Assembly (NCBI GenBank): GCA_002432555.1
Contig: DJFO01000345.1
Span: 4,963 to 10,495, forward strand
DNA from: Marinagarivorans sp. UBA5870
GTDB lineage: Bacteria; Pseudomonadota; Gammaproteobacteria; Pseudomonadales; Cellvibrionaceae
Reading direction: 5' to 3'
Length of the DNA stretch: 5,533 nt
Shown: positions 1 to 5,533 of the stretch, piece by piece
How the letters are laid out: each line of letters starts with the position of its first letter
Position numbering within the stretch: the stretch's first letter is position 1
Program-made: the position numbers and the translations under genes
Notes under the pieces: generated by a model
Told to the model about the DNA's origin: nothing
Database searches by the model: none
What the model saw: only the letters and a program-made list of their open reading frames with translations

Positions 1-1
1 G

Positions 2-67
2 AGCAGTTCTTCGTCCAGCAGTTCGTCTTCCAGCAGTTCCTCAAGTAGCTCCTCATCCACCAGTTCG
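2..67 (+). repeat. Polyserine linker coding repeat
   Basis: Nineteen serine codons in a row (2-58), then Thr-Ser-Ser and Gly-Gly. At DNA level there is a decaying 15-base, five-codon unit beginning AGCAGTTC at 2, 17 and 32, with a shorter related unit at 47. All six serine codons occur (AGC, AGT, TCT, TCG, TCC, TCA), so the repeat is kept at protein level while the DNA has diverged. Polyserine linkers are known from secreted plant-polysaccharide enzymes of Saccharophagus and Cellvibrio relatives, where they join binding modules to catalytic domains. Here it would tether whatever lies upstream to the cytochrome domain. The run may extend beyond the left edge. Confidence 0.9.
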
Positions 68-2383
68 GGTGGGACCTTCATCGGCAACGCGGTGCGTGGA
101 AAGACGCTCTATGAGAGCGCCACGTTACAGTGTGTAAACTGCCATGGTACCAGCGGCCAGGGACCCGTCGCTCCGATCGATGCGGCCAAGTTCGCACCGA
201 ATTCGCGCGCACTGGAAATTCTCATCAATGACACTATGCCCGCTGCTAATCCCTCCGCCTGTATCGGACAGTGCGCGGCGGACATTGCGGCCTATATCCA
301 CACTTGGTCCGTCACCACGCCGGAGCAAGCCTGCGCCGCCGGACTGACCTACGGCCCGCGCCAACTCAAATTGTTGACTCGGCAAGAGTATCAAAACACC
401 CTCGAGGATCTGCTCGGAATCGACTTTAACGCCGCTGTCACAATACCGGCGGATGCCAACATTCACGGGTACAACAACAACATTGCCGCCGCGGTTACGC
501 AGATTCACCAGGAAGCGTATTTCCAAACCGCCAAACAAGTCGCGGCCTGGGCACGCACCAAAAATTTCGCTGGTGTAGTGACCTGTAACTTAACGAGTCA
601 GCAAGCGTGCATCACCGATTTCACGCAGAACTTCGCCAAACGAGCCTTCCGACGGCCGCTGACCAAAGGGGAAATTACGGCATTCACCGCCTTGTTCGGA
701 GAGACGTTTACCGGTGGCGACGTCGCAGCGGGTGTTGAAATGGCCGTTGCGGCCACACTCGTTTCACCTGCTTTTCTCTACCGCTCGGAACAGGGCGCGC
801 CGGTTTCATTGGGGGAACACGACGGCAGTCAGTACGAATTCTCCGGGCAGCCGACGACACTTTTGGCCAGTAATTTCACCGATAAGCGCCACTACACCGC
901 CGGTACTGTGCAGGGTTCGGTTATTTTCGGCGATACCACCAGCAGCCGGCAGCAGGGAAAACTCGGCCAACACCTTGCGTTCACGGGCAGCGGCACCTTG
1001 ATTGAATTTACGCTCCGCGGCATTTTGCCGAAAGACGGTACCATTCCGCTGCTGAAATTCGCGGTGGATCGATTCAGCGGTTCACTCCCCGTGGACTGGG
1101 AAGAGTTTCGCACTCTTACGCTATATTTTCCGGGGTTGACGGGTCACCGAGAGTTCGCGTTTTACCTGGAACCCTCCTCTGCGCAGGTGGAGCTGCGCCA
1201 GATCCGATACGGTGCAGCCAGTCGCAAGGCAAACGCACCCGACGCGGACGCTTATGAGTTGACGTCTCACGAGGTGGCCACCTACCTCGCTTACACATTT
1301 ACCGGTTCCACACCCGATGCCGCGCTTATGGCCGCCGCCGATGCCGGGCAGCTGGCTACCGATAGCCAGGTAGCTGCGCAAGTCGAGCGCCTGTTGAACA
1401 CGCCCCGCGCTAAAGCGCGTCTGGGTAATTTCGCGGCGCAATGGCTGGGTACGGACTTGGCGTTGGCCCAACCTAAGGATATGAGCCTGTTTCCAGAATT
1501 AGACGATTCGATTCGTAAATCCATGGTGCAGGAGGTGCGGGAGCTCTTTGTCCATGCCAGCTTATCCGGGAAAAGTTTCGCCGAGTTTTACAAAACGGAC
1601 CTCGCCTTCGTCGACGGCACCCTCGCCCGCTATTATGGGTTGCCCGCGCCGGCCGGCGCAGGTTTCGCATCGGTTTCGGGCGGCGGCGAGCGGGGCGGCA
1701 TCTTGACCACCGGCGCCTTCCACGTGGCCTATGGCAACTTTGAAGAAACCTCGCCCATAGTGCGCGCGGCTCGCGTGCGCGAGAAGCTTCTGTGCCAGGA
1801 AATTCCGCCGCCACCGGCTGGTATTGCCATCGACCGGGCGGCCGCGGAAGAGCGCATAGCGGACATCATTGCCAGCGGCGGCTCGGTTACCCAGCGGCAT
1901 CGCACGGCCCTGCTCACCGAGGAGCCCTACTGCGCCCAGTGTCACGAGAAAATCATCAACCCCCTGGGTTTTGGCATGGAAGATTTCGACACTATTGGGC
2001 GCTATCAATTGCTCGATATCCACGACAATCCCATCGATGCCACCGGGGTGTTGTGGGGATTGGAATCGCTGGAGCAGATCGACTCGTCCAGCATGAATTT
2101 TTCCGGCAGTAAAAACCTCGGCGCTGTGCTCGCCGGTACGGAGAGCGCCTACACCTGCTTCGTCGAAAACGCTTTCCGCTTCGCGACTGGCATGGGCACT
2201 AAAAAAATCGATAAGGACAATCCGGATATAGGCCGGCTCAGTGCGCAGGAAGTCCAGGATTACACCTGCTCCGTTGAAGGCATGACAAAAACCATGATCC
2301 AGTCGGGCTACGATGCTCGGGAGGTATTTAAATCTCTCGGCACCATGAAGCTGATCCGTTACCGAAAAGAAATGAACCGCTAA
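2..2383 (+). CDS. Exported DUF1592-family cytochrome c-type protein with polyserine linker (5' end off window)
   Basis: The reading frame is open to the left edge, so the true start and export signal lie upstream. The in-frame GTG at 92 falls after the linker and cuts into the cytochrome domain, so it is not the start. Residues below count that GTG codon as 1. Domains: polyserine linker (codons 2-67); cytochrome c domain with haem motif CVNCH at 14-18, likely axial Met49 before Pro50, a C57/C61 pair and a final helix ADIAAYI; DUF1587 about 90-150; DUF1595 about 164-206 (AFRRPLT); DUF1592 starting near 207 (SPAFLYRSE), interrupted by a beta-rich insert at about 240-386 and resuming at YELTSHE (388); DUF1588 about 495-633, with CAQCH at 614-618 and NPLGFGMEDFD; DUF1585 about 650-755. 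These domains co-occur in large secreted proteins, best known from Planctomycetes; none has an established reaction. Numerous other cysteines (81, 165, 173, 568, 689, 726) suit an oxidising, extracytoplasmic location. It is probably the first gene of an operon with the DUF1552 gene 32 bases downstream. Family call is firm; function is unknown. Confidence 0.93.
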   Translation, partial: SSSSSSSSSSSSSSSSSSSTSSGGTFIGNAVRGKTLYESATLQCVNCHGTSGQGPVAPIDAAKFAPNSRALEILINDTMPAANPSACIGQCAADIAAYIHTWSVTTPEQACAAGLTYGPRQLKLLTRQEYQNTLEDLLGIDFNAAVTIPADANIHGYNNNIAAAVTQIHQEAYFQTAKQVAAWARTKNFAGVVTCNLTSQQACITDFTQNFAKRAFRRPLTKGEITAFTALFGETFTGGDVAAGVEMAVAATLVSPAFLYRSEQGAPVSLGEHDGSQYEFSGQPTTLLASNFTDKRHYTAGTVQGSVIFGDTTSSRQQGKLGQHLAFTGSGTLIEFTLRGILPKDGTIPLLKFAVDRFSGSLPVDWEEFRTLTLYFPGLTGHREFAFYLEPSSAQVELRQIRYGAASRKANAPDADAYELTSHEVATYLAYTFTGSTPDAALMAAADAGQLATDSQVAAQVERLLNTPRAKARLGNFAAQWLGTDLALAQPKDMSLFPELDDSIRKSMVQEVRELFVHASLSGKSFAEFYKTDLAFVDGTLARYYGLPAPAGAGFASVSGGGERGGILTTGAFHVAYGNFEETSPIVRAARVREKLLCQEIPPPPAGIAIDRAAAEERIADIIASGGSVTQRHRTALLTEEPYCAQCHEKIINPLGFGMEDFDTIGRYQLLDIHDNPIDATGVLWGLESLEQIDSSSMNFSGSKNLGAVLAGTESAYTCFVENAFRFATGMGTKKIDKDNPDIGRLSAQEVQDYTCSVEGMTKTMIQSGYDAREVFKSLGTMKLIRYRKEMNR
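830..1213 (+). other. Beta-rich insert domain within DUF1592
   Basis: In ordinary DUF1592 domains the segment ending like SPAFLYRSE is followed within roughly 10-20 residues by the segment like YELTSHE. Here about 150 residues separate them (counting from the GTG at 92, Glu233 to Tyr388), with a core at about 247-374. The insert is rich in alternating hydrophobic, Thr and aromatic residues (TLIEFTLRG, FRTLTLYFPG, REFAFYLEPS, VELRQIRYG), suggesting a beta-sandwich, and has no cysteine. It ends in an Ala/Asp-rich stretch (ASRKANAPDADA) that looks like a linker. A carbohydrate-binding-like fold is possible, but I recognise no specific family. The frame continues through without break, so this is a real domain insertion and not a frameshift. 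Confidence 0.6.
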
Positions 2384-2399
2384 TTGCGCGTGGCCAAAC

Positions 2400-2406
2400 G
2401 AGAGAG
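2400..2406 (+). promoter_or_regulatory. Probable ribosome binding site for the DUF1552 gene
   Basis: The purine run GAGAGAG ends nine bases before the ATG at 2416 and is the only Shine-Dalgarno-like sequence in the 32-base gap after the upstream stop codon. It is a weak match to AGGAGG. It supports the 2416 start, which also places the twin-arginine motif properly near the N-terminus. The short gap holds no obvious promoter or terminator, consistent with co-transcription. Confidence 0.55.
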
Positions 2407-2415
2407 CATTCCTAT

Positions 2416-3711
2416 ATGAGTCACAATCATTTTAAGCTCGGCAGTCGCCGCACATTTCTGAAAAACGTCAGTAAATTGGGCTTTTCCTCCCTTATGCTGA
2501 ACTCGGCACTTGCCGGGTCCGGTCTGCTTTGGGCGCGCGGCGCCATAGCGGCGGAAAGTGGCACTGCGCCGAAGCGCCTGATCACCATTCATGTCACAAA
2601 CGGCGCCCACCCCACCGGCTGGCATCCTGCCACCAAGGGGACCAATTTTGTTTTACCCGCGGGTTCCGCGCCTTTTGAGGAAGTGCGTCAACACTGTTTA
2701 TTCGTGGACGGATTGACCGGGGAAGGCGGCCACGGCCCCCACCACCAGTGCGTCAGCAACAACAAAGGCGATTCGATCGACGTGTACGCCGGCAAAAAAA
2801 TCGGCGCGAATACGCCCTACCCCACTTTGCACCTGGCGGCGCTGCCGCAGGGAGACTTGTCGCGCATTAATCGAAACGGTGTCCCTTTTGAGACCAATCC
2901 CATCAAAACCTACGAACGCCTTTTCCCGGTGGTGAATACGGGAGGCGACGGCAAAGATTGGGAGACCATTCGCGCCCAAGGCATACTCGGCATGAACCTG
3001 GAAATGATCAAAGACTTGCAGGGCAAGCTCAACGCTGTGCAAAAGCAGCGATTGGAGCTGCATATGGAGTCGGTGTCCGCGCTGCAAAAGAATATTCTGC
3101 AGCGGGCGGCAGGCGGTGGCAGTGCCGCTTGTACCACACCATTCTGGGGTGGCTCGGTCGCGGACACCAAAAACTTGGATGCGAATTTGATCGACCTTGG
3201 CACCACTGAGCAGCGCATCGATCTCTATATGGAAATGATTGTTTTGGCCATGAAATGCGATTTAACTCGGGTCGCCACCTTTAGTTTTGGCGACAGCGGT
3301 GCAACCATTTTAATTCCCGGCCTGAAACACAACGCGGACTGGCACGGCTGCCAGCATGGCTACCGCAATGAAATTGATAATCCCATCGCCCGCGCCTGGT
3401 TTTCCAGCAAGATGGTCGCGTTGATTAAGACCTTGGCGCAGGAACCGGATATCGGCGGCGGCACCATGCTGGACAACACCTTGATTTATCTCACCAGCGA
3501 TATGGGCGATGGTTCGCCCCACAACAATGAGCGGCATCCGATTGTTCTCGCCGGTGGATTGGTCAGTGGTGGTAAAGCGGTCGATATGGGTGGCAGAGCC
3601 TGGGACGGTTTATTTGACACTATTATGGCCGGCGTCGGTATCCAGCTGGATGCACCGGATTACCCGGGATATGGCAATGGGGCTGGGGTGTACACCGGGT
3701 TTCTAGCGTAA
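2416..3711 (+). CDS. Tat-exported DUF1552 domain protein
   Basis: This 431-residue protein is complete and of normal length for DUF1552 (the HXXSHH family). The N-terminus carries a twin-arginine signal: SRRTFLK at 10-16, a hydrophobic stretch at about 21-40, and likely cleavage near AIAA (43-46). It is therefore probably exported folded to the periplasm or cell surface. Family landmarks follow in order: GGHGPHH at 104-110, then [13 protein letters not shown], a helical segment resembling the family's LDLV..L..RL region ([14 protein letters not shown]), the [12 protein letters not shown] strand, [10 protein letters not shown] at 305-314 where the family usually has its HxxSHH-like cluster, [20 protein letters not shown] ending at His369, and HPIVLAGG at 374-381. 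The clustered His and Asp residues suggest metal binding, but no reaction is established for the family. Genes of this family commonly sit next to DUF1592-type genes, as here, pointing to a shared role. Family confidence is high; function is unknown. Confidence 0.94.
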   Translation: MSHNHFKLGSRRTFLKNVSKLGFSSLMLNSALAGSGLLWARGAIAAESGTAPKRLITIHVTNGAHPTGWHPATKGTNFVLPAGSAPFEEVRQHCLFVDGLTGEGGHGPHHQCVSNNKGDSIDVYAGKKIGANTPYPTLHLAALPQGDLSRINRNGVPFETNPIKTYERLFPVVNTGGDGKDWETIRAQGILGMNLEMIKDLQGKLNAVQKQRLELHMESVSALQKNILQRAAGGGSAACTTPFWGGSVADTKNLDANLIDLGTTEQRIDLYMEMIVLAMKCDLTRVATFSFGDSGATILIPGLKHNADWHGCQHGYRNEIDNPIARAWFSSKMVALIKTLAQEPDIGGGTMLDNTLIYLTSDMGDGSPHNNERHPIVLAGGLVSGGKAVDMGGRAWDGLFDTIMAGVGIQLDAPDYPGYGNGAGVYTGFLA

Positions 3712-3743
3712 CGCCTCTGGCAGAAGTCTCCTGCACGCATGCC

Positions 3744-3765
3744 GTCGGGTCAGGACTGATCCGAC
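3744..3765 (+). terminator. Imperfect hairpin after the DUF1552 gene, possible terminator
   Basis: GTCGGGTCA (3744-3752) pairs with TGATCCGAC (3757-3765) around a GGAC loop: nine base pairs including one G-U. It begins 33 bases after the DUF1552 stop codon, where the operon should end. There is no T-run after it on either strand, so it does not fit a classic intrinsic terminator. It could stabilise the 3' end or mark a Rho-dependent end. Confidence 0.35.
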
Positions 3766-3790
3766 TTGGCGGGCCAGGGATAATCCTTCT

Positions 3791-3952
3791 TGGCTCGGGT
3801 TTATCAGCTTTGGCGGACCGGCCGGTCAAATTGCCATAATGCACCAAGAGTTGGTGGAGCGTCGTCGCTGGATCAGCGAAACTCAACTTCTCCATGCCCT
3901 CAACTACTGTATGGTGCTACCGGGTCCGGAAGTGCACAGCGCATTTGCATAA
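3791..3952 (+). pseudogene. chrA: Remnant of a ChrA-type chromate transporter (N-terminal fragment)
   Basis: In the frame of 3791, 47 codons (3791-3931) read as the first conserved block of CHR-family chromate transporters: [20 protein letters not shown], then [10 protein letters not shown], then [15 protein letters not shown]. This covers the first membrane segment with its FGGPAGQ signature, the QELVERRRW loop and the LNYCM.LPGPE motif of a protein that is normally about 400 residues long. After Glu (3929-3931) the similarity stops and the frame ends at TAA 3950-3952. Upstream there is no ATG, GTG or TTG start in this frame back to 3712, and the family's usual W-L-x-L-G is W-L-G here, a loss of two residues. 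It cannot make a working transporter. Intact ChrA is an inner-membrane chromate exporter. The match is by memory of the family, but the motif density is high. Confidence 0.82.
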
Positions 3953-4071
3953 GGCGACAACGCAAAATCCGCCGCTGGCACAACGGTCATGCAAAGAATT
4001 GGCAGCGCAAAAATGGCAAGGATCGACGAGAGGTAAAGCTGGCGCGCGACGCGGTCACAAGTCTGCGACGA
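3953..4071. other. Non-coding spacer, no gene recognised
   Basis: This is the remainder of the 360-base gap between the two convergent genes, after the chrA fragment. No frame on either strand resembles a known protein, and no tRNA-like fold or mobile-element end is evident. On the minus strand a five-T run lies at 4013-4009, about 60 bases after the kinase stop codon, preceded by only a weak, interrupted inverted repeat (GATCG near 4073-4069 against CGATC near 4025-4021). That is not enough to call a terminator for the kinase gene. Confidence 0.5.
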
Positions 4072-5533
4072 TCACTTTTCTGCAACAACCACTTTCACTA
4101 AAGCATCTTGCAGTTCGCGCAAAGCGTAAGGCTTGCGCACAAAAGCGAGTCGAGAAGTGGAGCAGACCATTTCCGGCTCATAACCCGACACCACCACCAC
4201 CGGCAGGTGCGGCGCATACTGGCGGGCTTGTTCGACCAGTTCGGCACCGGACATCTCGGGCAGATTGAGGTCGGTCATCAAAACATCGATGGAATATCTC
4301 TGCAACAGCGCGAGTGCTTCCAGCGGGTCACCGGTGGCACAAACTTTATGACCTTGCAGTTCCAGCAGATCGACGGTGGTGGTGCGAATCAATTCATTGT
4401 CTTCCACCAACAACAGACGCAACGCCAAAGATTCGAGGTGGTCGGCGACCGAGTGACATTCGCTGTCGATTTCAGTCGGAAGCGTTCTATCGCCGCTCAG
4501 GCGCTGATTGCGCAACACCTGCCGGAGCTTGCGCGCCAGCGCCTCCTTCGAATAAGGCTTACTGAGAAGCTCCACCCCGTCATCCAGTTTGCCGTCGTGC
4601 ACTATCGCACTTTCGGCATATCCCGAGGTAAACAGTACCGCCACTTGCGGCAGGCGCTCCTTTACTTTGCGCGCGAGATCCGGGCTGCGTAAGCGGCCGG
4701 GCATCACCACATCGGTGAATAAAATATCGATCGAAATACCACTCTCGACAATCGCCATGGCGGCGTCGGCGTCCGATGCCTTGAGCACGCGATAACCCAA
4801 ATCGCCGAGCATGGCGACCACAGTGGCGCGAACACCATCGTCATCTTCCACAACCAAGACGGTTTCCGTACCTGGTGTTATAGGTCCCTTGTCTTCGATC
4901 AGAGGACGATCCTCCGGCCGGTGCGAGCGCGGCAGGTACAGCCGCACGGTGGTACCGCGGCCGATCTCGCTATAGAGCTTGATGTGACCTCCGGATTGTT
5001 TGACAAAACCGTACACCATGCTCAATCCGAGGCCTGTCCCCTCCCCTTCGGGCTTGGTAGTAAAAAAGGGCTCAAAAACCCGCTCGATCAGGTCCTCGGG
5101 GATACCGCAGCCGGTATCGGACACCGCCAACATTATGTATTCCCCGGGCGCAACGTCCGCGGGCCGGATACCATGGGCGTCGTCGAGTAAAGCGTTGCCC
5201 GCCTCGACCGTCAATCGGCCAAGCCCTAGCATAGCGTCGCGCGCGTTGATCGCGAGATTGAGCAACGCGTTTTCGACCTGGCCGGGATCGATCAGGGTAT
5301 TCCACAAATCCTGCGCGACCAAGGTTTCAATCTCGATACCCTCCCCCAACACTCGGCGCAACATGTCATCCATATTGCGGATGAGGCGGCCGAGATTGAC
5401 CGCCTTGGGCGCGAGCGGTTGCCGCCGGGCAAACGCAAGCAATTGGGCCGCGAGACGCGTGCCCCGAGCAACGCCGGCATGGGCGTAGGCCAACCGCTGT
5501 TCCGCCCGCTCATTGCCTTTCACATCCCGGGAT
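4072..5533 (-). CDS. Hybrid sensor histidine kinase with two receiver domains (5' end off window)
   Basis: The frame is open past 5533 on the minus strand. The GTG at 5523 lies inside the dimerisation domain and is not the start; residues here count from it. The visible part starts in the second helix of the phosphoacceptor domain (RGTRLAAQLLAFARRQPLAP, 20-39), so the H-box histidine lies just off the window. The HATPase_c domain follows with N-box NLAINARDAM (89-98), G1 DTGCG (136-140), F-box FEPFFTTK (150-157) and G2 GTGLGLS (162-168), all intact. Receiver 1 (about 221-335) has acidic E226/D227/D228, phosphoacceptor D271 in FTDVVMPG, T299 and K322. Receiver 2 (about 368-480) has E374/D375, D418 in MTDLNLP, S446 and K464. 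Both receivers keep every expected phosphotransfer residue. No transmembrane segment, HPt or DNA-binding domain is visible. It is expected to autophosphorylate and pass phosphate to its own receivers; its signal and downstream partner are unknown. Confidence 0.95.
   Translation of the reverse strand, partial: SRDVKGNERAEQRLAYAHAGVARGTRLAAQLLAFARRQPLAPKAVNLGRLIRNMDDMLRRVLGEGIEIETLVAQDLWNTLIDPGQVENALLNLAINARDAMLGLGRLTVEAGNALLDDAHGIRPADVAPGEYIMLAVSDTGCGIPEDLIERVFEPFFTTKPEGEGTGLGLSMVYGFVKQSGGHIKLYSEIGRGTTVRLYLPRSHRPEDRPLIEDKGPITPGTETVLVVEDDDGVRATVVAMLGDLGYRVLKASDADAAMAIVESGISIDILFTDVVMPGRLRSPDLARKVKERLPQVAVLFTSGYAESAIVHDGKLDDGVELLSKPYSKEALARKLRQVLRNQRLSGDRTLPTEIDSECHSVADHLESLALRLLLVEDNELIRTTTVDLLELQGHKVCATGDPLEALALLQRYSIDVLMTDLNLPEMSGAELVEQARQYAPHLPVVVVSGYEPEMVCSTSRLAFVRKPYALRELQDALVKVVVAEK

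Noticed and set aside
2..58. Serine-codon repeat as a CRISPR or satellite array
   Set aside because: Units are only 15 bases, contiguous and in frame, and vary synonymously, which fits a protein linker.
92..94. GTG at 92 as the true start of the DUF1592 gene
   Set aside because: The frame stays open upstream through a serine linker to the window edge, and a start here would remove the export signal needed for a c-type cytochrome.
1562..2023. Long minus-strand open frame opposite the DUF1588 region
   Set aside because: It mirrors a GC-rich coding strand, has no recognisable domain, and the plus-strand product is clearly real.
3816..3827. Perfect 12-base palindrome GACCGGCCGGTC as a protein-binding site
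   Set aside because: It encodes the Gly-Pro-Ala-Gly-Gln signature of the chrA remnant, so coding constraint and base composition explain it.
3623..3895. Minus-strand open frame across the DUF1552 end and the gap
   Set aside because: It overlaps the conserved C-terminus of DUF1552 and the chrA remnant in antisense, and the product has no recognisable features.
3980..4045. Minus-strand hydrophobic peptide (LYLSSILAIFALPILCM) resembling a signal peptide
   Set aside because: No start codon precedes the hydrophobic stretch in that short frame, it has a stop on both sides, and it resembles no protein I know.
4108..4692. Plus-strand open frame of 194 codons opposite the kinase receivers
   Set aside because: It is Gln/His/Arg-rich, shows no family features, and is antisense to well-conserved receiver domains.
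5521..5523. Minus-strand GTG at 5523 as the start of the histidine kinase
   Set aside because: It lies in the middle of the dimerisation domain, the codons before it (Ser-Arg-Asp) remain open to the edge, and the H-box would be missing.

Overview
The window reads as a piece of a moderately GC-rich gammaproteobacterial chromosome. A run of 19 consecutive serine codons acting as a linker in an exported protein is a hallmark of the polysaccharide-degrading Cellvibrionales (Saccharophagus, Teredinibacter, Cellvibrio, Gilvimarinus and relatives), so I infer that kind of host. The assignment rests on linker style and gene content, not on a marker gene.

Layout. From the left edge to 2383 (+) runs the 3' part of a large exported cytochrome c-type protein. 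In order it has a polyserine linker, a class I-like cytochrome c domain, and the DUF1587, DUF1595, DUF1592, DUF1588 and DUF1585 set first noted in Planctomycetes. An extra beta-rich insert sits inside DUF1592, and a second CxxCH haem motif lies in DUF1588. After 32 bases comes a complete gene (2416-3711, +) for a Tat-exported DUF1552 protein. The two genes look like one operon encoding an extracytoplasmic module of unknown function. Between 3712 and 4071 there is no intact gene. This stretch holds an imperfect hairpin and a decayed N-terminal fragment of a ChrA-type chromate transporter that was lost or never complete here. From 4072 to the right edge (-), running convergently, is the 3' part of a hybrid sensor histidine kinase with the end of the phosphoacceptor domain, a full ATPase domain and two receiver domains.

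How they fit together. The cytochrome/DUF1592 protein and the DUF1552 protein are a recurrent gene pair in several phyla, and their biochemical job is not established. Two haem-binding motifs in one partner, Tat export of the other (suggesting folding, perhaps with a metal, before export), and a polyserine tether of the type that joins carbohydrate-binding modules to enzymes make an extracellular redox role near polysaccharides a reasonable hypothesis, but not more. The histidine kinase is convergent and separated by the pseudogene region, so nothing in the sequence ties it to the pair. Both outer genes are cut by the window edges, so the signal peptide and N-terminal modules of the first, and the sensor and H-box of the last, cannot be seen.
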